45,621 nucleotides of DNA from JAYUDN01 sp043739785 (GCA_043739785.1 JAYUDN010000010.1:1-45621), one strand, 5' to 3'. Positions 19,652 through 32,300 are shown, numbered from the stretch's first letter. Numbers and translations: made by a program. The notes: a model not told the origin generated them from the sequence alone.

Positions 19652-19736
19652 GTGATGGAAAACTATAAAATATAGTTACATAATATATAAAAATAATTAT
19701 TGTCAATATTAGTAATGCTGACTTTCGTTAGCTCAA

Positions 19737-20027
19737 TTAATTTGCCGGTTGTTCATTCTGCATAATATTTTTCATCTCTTTGATAAAATCTCCTCACTGA
19801 GTTTGCATGGTTCACTTGAGGCTATTCATCACCACTGGCATCAGGATCTCAGTCAACTTCGACATCACGAGTTTAGGATTGAGTGCGACTATGAGGATGA
19901 GTCCGTAGATAAAAATCCTTCGAAAGAGTCCCCACCATAGTGCTCGTTTCCGTACAGACTCTTGTATCTTCAAGATCTCATAGATTTCGGTGAGCTTTTG
20001 CTCATTGGTGAGAGGAGTTTCAGGCAT
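19737..20027 (-). CDS. Small membrane-anchored protein, 96 aa
   Basis: MPETPLTNEQKLTEIYEILK begins a soluble helical N-terminus (about 1-30), followed by one membrane segment (RIFIYGLILIVALNPKLVM) and a polar tail extended by two TGA codons read as Gly (LKGTMQTQGGDF) to ENQ-rich end MQNEQPAN. It is encoded upstream of the 427-aa gene on the same strand. No family recognised. Confidence 0.75.
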
Positions 20028-20107
20028 AGAGAGAAGGAATTATGACGGAGTGCTTAGGACTGAGAGCTTCGTATTCTCCCTCTTGCATCTTAGATTCTCG
20101 ATCCTGA

Positions 20108-20317
20108 TTAGATATTATTCCCGGAGAGAGTGCTCCCACTCATCACTCGACCAGTATTAAAAACACTACCAGTGCTAACAGTAATAATAGGGGTTTGACT
20201 ACTGGTATCGACCACGACACTTGGAAACACTAAGTTATACACTTCAATAAGGAGTGGTGCTATGACGGAAGCAACCACAGAGATGATGACGATCCAGATA
20301 AATATCTTCTTGCCCAT
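20108..20317 (-). CDS. Small membrane-anchored protein, 69 aa
   Basis: MGKKIFIWIVIISVVASVIA is a positively charged start and single hydrophobic helix (signal anchor), followed by VYNLVFPSVVVDTSS and a Thr/Ser/Gly-rich tail (TGSVFNTGRVMSGSTLSG). The composition suggests an outward-facing tail. No TGA codon. Function unknown. Confidence 0.7.
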   Translation of the reverse strand: MGKKIFIWIVIISVVASVIAPLLIEVYNLVFPSVVVDTSSQTPIITVSTGSVFNTGRVMSGSTLSGNNI

Positions 20318-20377
20318 AAAACATTAAATAATAAGTAGTTTTAGAAGTATAGGGAATGCATCAGATTTTGCAAAAAT

Positions 20378-21946
20378 TTATCTCGAGAGCCCGGGTACGA
20401 TACTTCCAGAAATCGTACCTCCCGAGGTTTCGAGGAGCGTATCGGGATTCACATAGACCGGGAGGACTTTGTCCATTTCTGCTGAAACGGTAGCGTATGG
20501 GATAGCATCTTTTGGTGTTTTGATAAGGATACTCCTATCGACCTCTTGTGTATGGGTGATTTCGAGTTCCAAATGGGACTTCGTACTCGGTGCGTCTGGA
20601 GCAAGAATGTCAAAGATCAGAGAGAAGAGTCATGGTTTCATCGTCATGCCCACATCCGCACTAAACACGGGAGTACCATCGAACACCAGTCGGAATGGCC
20701 CCTGTACGGAGGTTCAAGATTCACTAAGATTGAGTGAAACATCTCCTCCAAGTGCTTGACCGGCCACACTCAAACTCTGCAATCTCTCATCTCGTATCGA
20801 ACCGGTCCAGTCCAGCGTTCCGACGGGAAGCACGGTCTTTCCTACGAAGCTTCCATCCGAGTGATTTACATTGATAAAGGATGCTGTCAGTCCCTGAGCG
20901 GAAAGAGTAAGTGAGGTTTCTGCGATTTTCTTACCCTCGAATCTGATATATCCATCGAGATTTCCGATTTCCGCACCGCTCGAGACCGCATTGAGACTGA
21001 GACTGAGTTTCTTGGATGACGTATCGAAGAGTACATTTCCGGTGAATTTATCGGTTCCAGTCCCGAGGGAATATCGGATACCATCTCGTGCCTGTGCAAA
21101 CGTAAACGTTATCTGATCTGGATTCGACTTCTGGATAATCGTGGCGTTCAGGTCACCGTAGAGAGGATTTTCAATATCGATTCGAATGGTACCGACGATA
21201 TCGAATCCGGCGAGAATAGCGTCTATTTGTGATGTCGCGGCAGTATCAAGAGCTTGTTCGGTAAGTCGATTCGAGAGGTCGAGAATGAGGGATTTCAGAT
21301 GATCCTTATCAAGGGTGACTTCGTAGTTGTAGAATCCATTCAATACACCGTCATCTTTCGAGAGCTTCCAGAGTGGGTACTTCTCACTGTAGGCCCGGAT
21401 ATCCTTCAGAGTGAGCTTCGTAAGGTTTTCTGAAAATTTGTACGCAAGCTGTTCTTCTTTCGAAGATCCAGACATTGTGAGCGAAGTGTCAGAGAGAGCA
21501 ATCCACTGAGATCGATACTTAGTGATGATGGGAGCCATAGCACTTTCGAGAAGAGTTCCGGTCGCATCACCAATACTCATAAAGGCATTGCCTCACGTTA
21601 CGATCGCGCCGATATCCTTGAGCGAGAGCGATTCCTGACCTTGGATATCTGAAAAAATGGCTTTAAGTTCTTTCGAGAAAAGTTCATAATCCTTCCCGGC
21701 TCGTCTGAGCGTATAGTCAGCCTGGATGGATCCACTCGCGAGGACAGGTAAATCAGCGGCAAGACGAAGGGTTCCGAAGTCTCTGCCATGGAAATCCAGT
21801 CCGAGTCGAGTAGAAAGACTTTCGACGAAATCATATTGCGCCGTCGTATGCGCTGCCATCTCACTAGCAAAGTCATGACTCTGCCATGGGAGCGAACATC
21901 AAGCCAAGAAAAAGAGTGAAATTGTGAGGAGAAAAAAACGTTTCAT
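20378..21946 (-). CDS. Predicted lipoprotein, 522 aa
   Basis: MKRFFLLTISLFFLAGCSLP is a lipoprotein signal whose lipobox LAGC uses a TGA-encoded Gly just before the lipidated Cys at 17. The mature protein is beta-rich, with alternating hydrophobic/polar strands and TGS/SGS turns, e.g. SGSIQADYTLRRAGKDYELF and GYIRFEGKKIAETSLTLS. Further TGA codons give IVTGGNAF, SESGTSVQ and KPGLFSL, joining three standard-code ORFs. The C-terminus is GGTISGSIVPGLSR. It probably sits at the outer face of the cytoplasmic membrane. Family not recognised. Confidence 0.88.
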
Positions 21947-22120
21947 GGAGAGAAAAAAGTTAGTTGTATTGTATAAAAAAGGGAGGAAAATGGAAATTTA
22001 TCCGATATTTTTCGACATGAAAGCCTCTGAAATCCGAGTACGTCTTGATTTTTTGAGGAGCTTCCATACAATCCTCGGGAGCTTTCCGCTGGGTACTTTT
22101 CTCATTAATCATTTCTCACT

Positions 22121-22705
22121 ATGGCCAACATCAACCATCCTCCGAGCAAATATATGCTCAACCTCCTCCATGTCCTTCCGGCTTTTACTGATGAGGAAAA
22201 ATGACGAGTCAATGCAATTATCGAACTCAATTCCGGTACGATTACCAAGTATGAAATCATCACCGAAAGTGGTCAACTCAAAGTAGATCGAGTCGGATAT
22301 TCTTCCCTCGCCTATCCATTCGCATACGGAGCTATCCCCTGCACCTGGGATGAAGACGGAGATCCTCTTGATATTGAAATCGTTGGTATTGTCGAACCTC
22401 TGGTTCCTGGGTGCCTCGCCGAAGTACGAATTATCGGGATTATGAAGTTCGATGATGGAGGAGAAGTCGATGATAAGGTGATCGGAGTGCTCGCGGATGA
22501 CAAGCGAATGGATCATATCACACACTACAGTCAACTCGGTCCACATTGGGAGAAAGAAACCACTTATTATTGGGAGCACTACAAAGATCTCAAGAAACCA
22601 GGGACCTGTAAGGTCAATGGATTCTTCGATGCTGCAGAGGCAGTGAAGATTATCAAGGAATGTGAAACTCGTTATGTAGAAGAGTACCTTCCGAAACTAT
22701 CATAA
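22121..22705 (+). CDS. ppa: Inorganic pyrophosphatase
   Basis: This 194-aa soluble family I enzyme hydrolyses PPi to two phosphates. It has the signature DEDGDPLDIEIV (about 75-86) with metal-binding aspartates, the N-terminal IIELNSGTITKYEI and the C-terminal ADDKRMDHI and HYKDLKK blocks in family order. One TGA is read as Gly near the N-terminus (DEEKGRVNAI). Length is typical. The gene is flanked by minus-strand genes and appears to be a single transcription unit. Confidence 0.96.
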
Positions 22706-22840
22706 CCATACTTTCTATATACCTCGAATACTCGGCAAATTCTCCCTATTTTGCAGTAGCGACAAATGAGTATGAAGACTTTGAAAAAACCTATATCTAA
22801 AGCGGTAGATACTCTTCTTGGATAGATACCTTCACAAAAA

Positions 22841-23362
22841 TTATCGAAAAACCTCACTGATTTCTCACAGATCTATGTCGAGTTTTCCTAAACTGGAATC
22901 ATATTTGCTCGTCAAGGTAAAGGTATTTAGATTATACGTATAAGAAAAGCTTCTTTTTGGATTGACTGAATTTGCATTCGAAAACGTGACACTTTCAGAA
23001 GCTATTGTCACAGTATAGAGATCGTCACCACTTTTTTCTGTGCATGATTTTCCTGAGTTTCCCGCTTGAGTTGAGGGGAATGTCTCTTCCCAATTGTGAT
23101 TTCGGTCTGCTGACTGCATGAAATAAAAACTAACGAGATTTGACTTTGTAGTATCTTTCAAATGCTGAACGATCACGGAATTACTTTGTAATAGTAGAAA
23201 TGGAGAATCTTTTTTGATTGCAGATTCAGAAGGACTACAAGCACTCAGGTTTAAGGATAAACCCAAAGAGAATCCTAACAATCCTCTTCGTGAAATTCAT
23301 TTTTCATTACTATGATCTTCTGCCTCTCAGGAGGATAAGGATGGACTTGGTATAGCATTCAT
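22841..23362 (-). CDS. Tat-type lipoprotein, 173 aa
   Basis: Reading TGA as Gly extends this frame upstream to ATG 23362 and reveals KGISRRGLLGFSLGLSLNLSAC: an SRRxxL twin-arginine motif, a mild hydrophobic core and a lipobox with Cys. It is therefore predicted to be folded in the cytoplasm, exported by Tat and lipidated. A second TGA at the C-terminus adds GEISEVFR. The mature part has DDLYTVTIASESVTFSNA and SFSYTYNLNTFTLTS, likely beta strands. A TTGACA-16-TATTTT promoter ends 7 nt before the ATG. Function unknown. Confidence 0.8.
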
Positions 23363-23369
23363 GGAAATG

Positions 23370-23397
23370 AAAATACTTATTACAAGTTATTTGTCAA
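23370..23397 (-). promoter_or_regulatory. Promoter TTGACA-16-TATTTT, leaderless spacing
   Basis: A perfect -35 (23397-23392, minus strand) and TATTTT (23375-23370) are 16 nt apart. Seven nt separate the -10 from ATG 23362. Confidence 0.7.
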
Positions 23398-23412
23398 ACA
23401 AATTTCTATTTT

Positions 23413-26148
23413 CTAATAATTCGCAACGATTTGGAATGTCATGTCGTTTGCATACTGTCCAGCCGCCTGGAGGGATTGTACCAGGGCTCCGATCTTGAGT
23501 CGGTAGGTATAGGTCGTCCGGTCTCCCGTTGTATTGATCGAGGCCGCTTGGGTTTGCACATTTTGGTTGGGATTGATAGTCGAAATGGTTCCCGAATAGG
23601 CAACCCCATTGAATTTTTCGAATCCATATCCTTTCGTTCCATCCCATTCATTGATGGTTTGTCCGGAATAGGTTAATACCGAATTATCATTCATGGTAAC
23701 GGTGAATCCAGCCCCGACAGTATTGACCGTGATAATAATTTCCCCCGTCGAAAACTTCGTCACATTGGTCATCATATCACCAACATCCAAGGTCGAAGTC
23801 GAGACATTCCAGTCGAGTTGATCGAGGTAAAATATCGTCGAACCAGTGCGAGTATTTCCCTGGTTATCTTTGACGGTGACATCGAACCGATACTTTCCGT
23901 ACGCTCGTCCCGTGGAGGTATAGATCGCCGAACCAGAGTTGATGGTAGTCGCCGTTAGGACTCCGGTCTGCGTAATCCAGGTTGAGGATCCGGTATTCCA
24001 CTTCGAAAGGGTTCCGGTCGCAGTCGCCTGGTTGATCGCACTTCCCGTATCCGAGTAGTTGAACGAAAGGATCACGGTATTTCCCGTCGGAAGGAGTGAA
24101 CCCGTTAGTGGAGTAATGCTCGAAATCACAGGCGGCGTCGTATCTGCTGGTGGCGCCGAAACCGCGACAGTAAAAGTAGAAAAGGCTGTATTATTGGTAA
24201 CATTGGAATCAGAAGCATTGGTCAGTGTGACATCAAATCTCGTCGTAAGCCCCGAAGCTGCGGGTTTTGGTTGGACGATGATATTGAAGGTATCACTCGC
24301 GAGGGAGGCCAGGGTCATCGACTTCGTACACGTGACGGTCGCTCCAGAAGCCGCTCCACACGACCAGCTATTTGAGGTGAATGGTGTCAAAGGTCCGGAC
24401 ATCAGGGTTCCAGAATAAGAAAAGACGACCGTATGGGTTCCGGTTGAGCTCGCATTTCCCGCATTGGTGATGGTAATCGGAAGGGATGAATCCACTCCCA
24501 CCTGCATCGGAAGGGAGCTCGGGGAACCAATACCTGGGATTGGATCTGGAACATTGGCCGCGACATAGGGAAGCATACGCCACTCGAGAGAGCCAGTACG
24601 GGTTCCTGCCGTTGTACCAAAATTCCAGTCAACTCAAAACCCGAGATCTCAAGCAGTGGCTTGGATCGTATTCGCAAAATCGGTTCCTGCAGTAATATGA
24701 CCCGCAACAGTCGCATACGGACCAGCCTCCGCTGCAGTCCACATAGCTCCTGAGAGGTACCGGATTGCGGAGAGTTGATTGAGTACATTATCAAATACTC
24801 ATACCGTCTGCGATGGTGTAGATCCTGAATATCAGACGTCATTGGCATCAGCTCCACCAACTGTAGTATCATTTCCTATATAAAATCGCACATTACTCGC
24901 GTTGGTTGCCGGAATACTGACTGACCAATCAATCGTGAAGTACTTGTTCGGAGCTGTATATTTCCAGTTAAGTATTCCTGTATAGGTCAGTGCTCCTACA
25001 ACTCGAGTGAGGGTCGTAATCCCGGTATAGGTATTTCCGATCTGACTTCCGACGGTCGTGTTTGTTGTCCATGCAGTCGAAGTCGTTGTATAGGTTGCGG
25101 CTCCGTACGTCGTCGCTCCGATACGAAGATTCACCCAGGTACCAAGGTTCGCAGTACAACCTGTAGCTGGAGGATCCCCTTGGTAAATATTGGCTGCTCC
25201 ATTGTAATAGAGTTGGAATTGTCCACAGTCCCCGATTACGAGCCTGAGGTCATTCGATCCCGCCACTCCTCCCGTCGTGTTCATTGTATAGCTCGACGCT
25301 CCGCAGGTATAGAAGGAAATCTTCCCTCCTTTGACGGTAGCCATAGCCGAAGGCGCATCAGTGCTTCCATCAGTGTTACAGCGGGCATTAGGATCAGTTG
25401 TGAGGCCACTGGTATTGTAATCTGTATCTCCTGCATGCTTGACAAGGATATCGAGAAAGGTACCGTCTCGAAAGTCGGCATCCATCGTCACTTTGACCGG
25501 TTTCGAAAAAATGAGATGTTCGCCAGGTATTCCGAATTCGAAATTTTTCGATTCATCCACTTCAAATTTTACCGCTTCTCCAGCAAATACTTCGCTCGGA
25601 GCGAAGGCATCCGCAATCATCTCGAGAAAGGCTCTTTTTTTCGGAGAAATACGCTTGTTCTGTCGAGTACGTTCACCTTGATAGAGCTTCATAGACCGCT
25701 TCGCAGTTGATTTTTCCTCATCAGAAAGATCTCGAACCGCCAGAAGTGCCGGATCGATGAGATCTCCACTCGATGACTGGATTTCGACTCCGGCTGGAAA
25801 CTCGACTGTGAGGTTATTCTTCGCAAGTGCACCGCTACTCATCACGAGTCTTCCTGGCTTATCGAGGTGGACTTTTTTCGATTTCGGAAGGAATCCAAAT
25901 ATAAGAGAAGATTCTTTCTTTTCCTCCTGCACCGAGGGAAGCTGGTCAAGGATGCTATCATCAACAGACTCTACACTCGAATAGGTTTCCATCTGAGTAC
26001 TCGGAAGCTCATCCAGAGAGTGGGAGGTCGGAAGCTCTTCAAGCGAGTGTTCATACGCAAAAGCTGACTCCATAGGGAGTGTAACGTCCATAAAAAATAT
26101 AGCGACGATAACAGTAAGCGAGATGCAGCGACGAACGGCTCCTTTCAT
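23413..26148 (-). CDS. Large exported protein with Ig-like repeats, 911 aa
   Basis: A signal peptide (MKGAVRRCISLTVIVAIFFM to SAFA, about 1-31) is followed by an acidic low-complexity stretch with repeated SLEELP/SLDELP. Residues about 80-250 form an unidentified domain. The central part has FYTCGASSY and many Thr/Gly/Asn-rich strands. CARDB/Ig-like segments come next (SSLPMQVGVDSSLPITITNA, VTLTNASDSNVTNNTAF, DTTPPVISSITPLTGS). Four TGA codons read as Gly join two long ORFs. A TTGTTT-18-TAGAAT promoter lies about 27 nt upstream. Probable cell-surface protein; Asn/Thr-rich beta architecture suggests adhesion or surface layer, which is inference. Confidence 0.9.
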
Positions 26149-26339
26149 ATACTTTTGTTTTTGTTCTTCAGAAATTCTACCATAATATGTGAGGGAAAAA
26201 CAAGAAAATCAGCTTGAAGTAATCTAGAGAGTATTCCTAATATAGAATATGGGCCTATTTCCCTTGACTTTCCTTCTGGAAGGAGGATACTACGCGAACA
26301 AATTTCGAAAAAAATACGTCTTTCAATTTCAAAAAACAT

Positions 26340-26610
26340 CCCATCTTCCCATTCTTCCTAACCTGCAAATCAGCTAATCATCCTTTCCCTTCCCAGCATC
26401 CCAGTAAACTACCAATCAACTTTCAAATTATAGTACTAACTGGATTCCCGTTTTCACGGGAATGACAGAACCAGACAACCTGCCCCTCCCTTATCGCTTC
26501 CTACAAACAAGCCAACCTGCAAACCAGCTCACCAGCCTTACCCCCTTTTTTTTCCAACATCCCAGCTTACCAGCAAATCAGCAAACCAACCTTCCACCTT
26601 ACAACCCCCC
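26340..26610. repeat. Intergenic low-complexity repeat region
   Basis: No gene is seen in 26149-26616. The + strand is very poor in G and made of words such as ACCTGCAAATCAGC, AACCTGCAAACCAGCTCACCAGCC and CAGCAAATCAGCAAACC (broken here by other bases), ending in AACCTTCCACCTTAC. The same words occur in frame inside murC and tilS. Confidence 0.7.
26441..26466. repeat. GGATTCCCG...CGGGAATGAC palindrome
   Basis: ATTCCCGT and ACGGGAAT form a perfect 8-bp stem with a TTTC loop, flanked by TGG and GACA. It is a member of the widespread GTCATTCCCG interspersed palindrome class. Confidence 0.75.
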
Positions 26611-26616
26611 TCACCT

Positions 26617-27690
26617 ATGCGCTTTACCCTTACCTGTCAGTCATGACTCGAATCCCTCGTTAGACGAGAAACCGAACGACTTGGGCTCACCGAACTCTCT
26701 GGTCGAGATCGTATGGTGTCCGCATCTGGAAGCGAGAAAAATATGTATGAGCTCCTCCTCTGGAGCCGATTTGCCAATCGCGTCTACCTCAATCTTCTCG
26801 AAGAGAAAATAGTCGACTTCGATGATTTATTTCGAAAAGTCTACGCCCTCGATTGGCAGAGATTTCTGGGTTCCGAACTCCGGTATATCGTCGATGCTTC
26901 GAGTACCCGTTCTCTCCTCTCGAGTACTCCCGCCCTTCAGTCGGTCACCGAGCGTGCTATCCAGGGAAAACTCTCCCGAGACAATGGAAAATCGGAGGCT
27001 GAGATCCATATCCTTATCCTCGTCATCGATGATACGGTCCATGTGCTTCTCGATATTACTGGCGAAGCCCTCCATAAACGCGGATACCGCAGGGAAGCTG
27101 GAGAAGCCCCCATCAAGGAAAATCTCGCTGCGGCCCTCGTCGCCTTTTCAGGATGGAGGTATAGAGAACTGCTTCTCGATCCATTTTGTGGAAGTGGAAC
27201 GATCCCGATCGAAGCCGCGATGATGGCTCGCAATATCGCTCCCGGACTCGAACGAACCTTCCGAATAGAAGATCTCCCCTTCTATAGCATCGCGCTCCTT
27301 CGAGAGGTCAAGCTAGATGCCAAGGCCAAGCAGTATCCCAGTGGAGACTATGCGCTCATCGGTTCTGATATCGATGCTAGAATGCTCGACATCGCCCGAG
27401 AGAATGCCAGAAGAGCGGGAGTCCTCGGAGATATCACCTTTGAAACTCGGAATTTCCTCGATTCTATGGTCATTCCTACGGTGAAGTCTCCTATCGTCAC
27501 CAATCCACCGTACGGGAAGCGCATGGGATGAGACGATCTCGATCAGATATATGTGAAACTTATAAGTGAAATAACCGAAAATGGAGGAGGCTTTATCACC
27601 TCCTATGAACTTCCGAAGGATCACCACCTTGCCAATAAAAAACTCCTCAATGGGAGTGAAGAGTGTCGGTTCTGGTATAAGAAAAAATAG
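26617..27690 (+). CDS. THUMP-type class I RNA methyltransferase (RlmL/YpsC-like)
   Basis: This 357-aa SAM-dependent methylase has an N-terminal region (MRFTLTCQSGLESLVRRE) and a THUMP-like segment (about 40-140) that end at LHKRGYRREAGEAPIKENLAAALV, the hallmark link to the catalytic domain. SAM binding is at DPFCGSGTIPIEAA (about 188) and the N6/N2-type catalytic NPPYGKRMG (about 295). Such enzymes methylate guanine N2 in rRNA. TGA is read as Gly at position 10 and after KRMG. Its last 51 nt (NKKLLNGSEECRFWYKKK) are duplicated beyond 35315. Terminator at 27766. Exact target base is not predictable. Confidence 0.92.
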
Positions 27691-27765
27691 TTAAAAAAAT
27701 GAGTATTCCCATTCTTTATTTTGGACTCATAATTTCTTCTGATACTTCGTTTTTCTAGATAATTT

Positions 27766-27794
27766 GAGAATTGTTTGCAATTCTCATTTTTTAT
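27766..27794 (+). terminator. Rho-independent terminator
   Basis: GAGAATTG and CAATTCTC form a perfect 8-bp stem with a TTTG loop, followed by ATTTTTTAT. It ends the methyltransferase transcript. Confidence 0.9.
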
Positions 27795-27865
27795 GTATTA
27801 TTCAATTAATATAAAAAAACACAACTTCACAAATAGCTCAATAATTTTTCAATATATTGAATATC

Positions 27866-29368
27866 ATGAGGAAGTTTTTCCTTTTCATCGTCGTTGGTAT
27901 CCTCATGGGAGTGGTACCTTTTTCCCATGCCCATCCACTCGACGTTTCGAATACGACCATCACGATCTACCCGGACTCGATTATCGGGGTTACCTATCTT
28001 CATCCAGTCGAACTCGATCGTATCCTCGTTCTTTCTGGATGAGTAGATCCGGCAATTCTCAGTGTCGATACCTACTACTCGATGACGGGAACTCTCACGA
28101 AATATCTCAATGAAACCCTCTCTGTCGAGAATAATGGTCAGAAATGTACGATGGGCCATTTCGAGGTCCAGACAGGATTCATGATCGATGAGCTCTTTCG
28201 ATCGGGACTGCCTATCTCCTATACGATCGACTGTAGTGGAAAGATATCGAACCCGATCATCACGATCAATATCTGTAATGAAGTCCAACTCCAAACCAAC
28301 CGTCTCTATATCTATGAGTCGGACGGATGAGTCCCAGTCAAAAAGGACTATCGCGTTCTCAATGTTCGAAAAAATTCACAAATTATCACCCTCTGATGAT
28401 CCACTTCGACCCTGCTCGATACTGATCATGATGGAGTACCAGACGAAGATGAGATCCTCTACCGAACCGATCCTCATGATCCGGATACCGATCATGATGG
28501 ATATAGTGATCGTGAAGAGATCGATAAATCTTGGGATCCCCTTTCAAAAAGCCTTTCTCCGTGACAGGTGCCATTCTCGCCGAATCACCCTGATACATCC
28601 GATACTTCATCGGGAACATGAGCCACTCAGGGTCATAGTCTCGTCTCAGATAACGCCGTCTGGTGAGGTGAGCGATTTGCTCAAGTACTGAAGCTTATAC
28701 GACTCTATATCGATGACCATGGTGACTGGAGAGGGTATTTTTTCCTTCTTTTTTCAGTAGGTTTTCTCGGTTTTATCCACGCCCTTGGACCAGGCCATTC
28801 GAAGTGAGTCCTCATCTCTCAGATACTCGATCATGATATGTCATTCGCCAAGGGAATACTCTACTCATTCGTCTTCTCACTCATCCATATCGTCGATATC
28901 GTGGTCGTCGTGATTGTTTCGAAGTTTTTCCTCAAAATCATCGATCCGTGAAAGTATCTGGGTACCATACAGAGTGCCAGTATCATCCTTATCCTGATGA
29001 TAGCGATATACCTCTTTGTTACTTCGCTCCGAACATTTCTCCAAAAATCCCCCCACGATTCACCAACTACAAGAGAGAAAAAGAAATGACCCATTATCCT
29101 CGCGGTCATCACAGGCCTCACTCCATGTGCTTTCTGATGGAGTATATTCCTGATGCTCTTTGCAGTGAAACGAATTGATCTGGCCCTCCCGATCCTCTGC
29201 TCTCTTGGTCTCGGCATATTCCTCTGTCTTCTCCTGATTTCGGGGGTTACTTTTGCACTCAAAGAACAGATCTATCGATTCGCTCCGAGAATCTGATACC
29301 TCTCTCCTATCATTTCATCATTCTTTCTTTTTCTCATCGGCTCTGGACTCCTCATCAGTTCATTCTAA
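27866..29368 (+). CDS. NicO-family nickel/cobalt transporter with TSP3 repeats
   Basis: A signal peptide (MRKFFLFIVVGILMGVVPFS) is followed by AHPLDVSNTTITIY, the start of the outside domain typical of NicO proteins. DTDHDGVPDEDEI and DTDHDGYSDREEI (about 182-217) are calcium-binding thrombospondin type 3 repeats. The membrane domain (about 285-500) carries HALGPGHSKGVLI, GLTPCAFGWSIFLML and about six helices. Many TGA codons are read as Gly: VLSGGVD, ITLGGST, WGGERF, HSKGVL, the PCAFGW Gly. Family members move Ni2+ or Co2+ across the membrane; the periplasmic insert with TSP3 repeats is unusual. TATATT lies 7 nt before ATG 27866. The giant protein gene follows 18 nt later. Confidence 0.9.
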
Positions 29369-29386
29369 TCTCTTATTTTCTGATAT

Positions 29387-32300
29387 ATGAAGAAATTCAA
29401 AACGCTCCTCCTTCTCGCTTTCTATATTCTCTGGAGTATCTCATTGAATATAAACCCGCAAATCACGAGTGGGGTGAATACTCCTTGGACTCGAGAAAAA
29501 GCTGAACACCTTGCTCGGGCAACTCTTTTTAACGTGGATTCTTCACTTATCGATACTCTTACAAACGCATGAAGCGCAAGTGCCGCTGTGAATATTATTT
29601 TTCCCAGTATGGAAGGACCAGATAGAACACGCTATAATGATGCTATACAAACCTATATCACGAAAGGATTTAATTGGGAAAATCAGATGCAGTTGTCTCG
29701 GCTATACCAGTTCCAATATGCTCTCGATCCATATGAAGCGAAGAAAAAACTTTTTTCTCTTTTCGAAGATATATATTCGGTCAATCATACTGACCAGGTA
29801 GGGTTCAAAGATATTTATGAACAACAGATTCTCCTAGAAAACCTTATGTTCTGAAACTATGAGGTTCTCGTAAAACGTCTCCTGAATAATAATGGAAATC
29901 CCGGAGACTTTGCGGAATCAATGTTTCTGAATCTTCTCAATCAAAATGATCCTCGATCCCCAAATGCCAATTATGCTCGGGAGCTTATTCAGCTTTTTAT
30001 GATGGGTGATTACCAACCGCCAAAATCAACTCTATCACCAGATACGAAGAACTATACAGAATGAGACGTCACAGCTCTATCATATATTCTTACTGGCCTT
30101 GAGGCCGATATGATCACTCATAAAGTGAGTTTTAATCCGAAGCAGCATGCATCGGGAATAGTATCATTTCTTACAGGAGTAGTTTCTCCAGGATATAATA
30201 CACCATTTTATAATAGCTCATCATGAACCATAGACTTAAACCGTATTCTCGAACCACAGAATGGGAATAATGGACTGACCGATAATATTGTAGAGTATAT
30301 TTTTGCCAAAAGAAGTCCCCAGATTGCGCTATTCCTTGCTGATCGAATATATCGATTCTATATCAATGATATCCCTACAAAAGCAGAGTTAGATGTAATT
30401 GCTTCCATTATCCTCTCAAATAATTTTGAGATGTTCCCTTCGATCAAGTCAATTCTTGCTCTTGATATGATGTACACTGACCGATCTATGCATTCCGTTC
30501 GCTACAAGAATCCTCTGGAACTCTATATCGGAACAATCAAGCAGTTTCGAAATAACAGTTTTACGGGTATGCTTCTCGATGTGAACCTTCAAGATACCAA
30601 TATCCTTCCAGGTCTGAACTGGACTCCTTATTTTCCGGGAAGTGTATTTGGGCGGGACTGATTCGATGATTCAGCCAAATGGAATAGTACCAGTATCCAA
30701 AATGTTTGGATGACGATTACCAATAATTTTGCATTTCGCTCCTCTCCAGATGCACCACTCGACTTCCGATTACCACTCTGAAATTTTCGAAAACAACTCA
30801 CAAATGAAATTATCCCGGTATTTACCCATAGTGAGAATTCTTATTCCTGATCGATGAATGCATTAAGTATAGATCTTCAAATAGAATCATCGAAACTGGT
30901 AACTCAGTCGAGTAATAATATTCAGGCTGAAGCTATGAACGTTTGAGAACTGGCTTCTGTTCCAGATCAAATTCAGGAAGTACCCCAAAGTAATACTGAG
31001 AATTTCTCTCTTCCTCAATCAGTATCTTCCCTGAAACAGGAGCAAGGGGCTATTAGTTTTGAGAGTTCCTTTGTAGAGAGTCCTCATTACACATATGTCA
31101 TCACTTCTCTTGTAGATACTCCTATGATTTCTGACTCAGGATCCTGAGATCCTTGATTCGAAAGTGTTTTCCAATCAGCACCAGAAGAAAATCCGACTGA
31201 CAGTGGAGTAGTATCTGTAGACTCATTGGATCTTGGAATGAATGATAGTTCTTGAGAAACCTGAGAGAGTACTCATATCCAGATTGCTAAAACATGAGCA
31301 CTCTTTCCCGTATCGACGGTAGCTCTTGATACTCCTCCCAATAATATTTCTCAATCGGAATCAGTAGATCCAAGCATCGCTCTTTCTACGAAACCGTTTG
31401 CGACTTCTTCATCTTCTATTTCTATCAATAATGGACAAGTGAATTTTCCGAACTTCCAGATTACGACCAACTCTGGGACGATTATCATCTTCTCGGGTTC
31501 ATATAATGCCTCGATGAAAACACTCTCAATATTCTCTTGAAGTCTTATGAATGGAAAGACAGGAAGCCTAATCACTTGAGGGACCGTAACCTTTTCGAGT
31601 GCATCCTATTTGGTTGCAGATGTCCTCAGTGCCGATCAAGTTTATACAGTATATGAGAAATATATACTTTGAGAACGAACTCTCACTTCAGATGTCCGAA
31701 ATAAGATTACCGATTTTCTTAGATTTGATTCTTCTGGAATTCCTCAACCTATAGCGCCATCAAATACAAAATTTTATAATACTTCGATTTTAGGACTCAT
31801 CAGTATTCTTCTCTCCCAACCTGAATATGTATTATTGCGAGGCTGGAGTTCTGCTACAGCTATCGATCAATCAAATCAGAACTTTCTCGATAACCAAACA
31901 TCAAAAATTATTTTTATCGAACTCAATGGGGGAAATGATTATCTTTCGAGTATTATACCAAAAGATGAATATGAATATTACAAGGCTATTCGTACTAACA
32001 ATTCTTGATCTATTGCATTATCGGGATCTGACCTAGTCGATTTAGGTGATTATTATATGAATAGAGCGCTCGCTTATGGAAGTGGTTGATCCTCTGGATT
32101 CAAAGATTTTTACGATCAGGGGTATTTGAAACTATTCAATCGCGTCTGATTCAAGAATCACTCGTCCAATCATAATTATGCGGCCTTGCAGATGGCATCA
32201 TACGATGATATCATCAAAGGATCAGGTGATGGAATATTTGGTCACTTGATCAAGAATGATCTGAATAGTTTAAATACGATCTCTCTCGGATCAAGACAGC

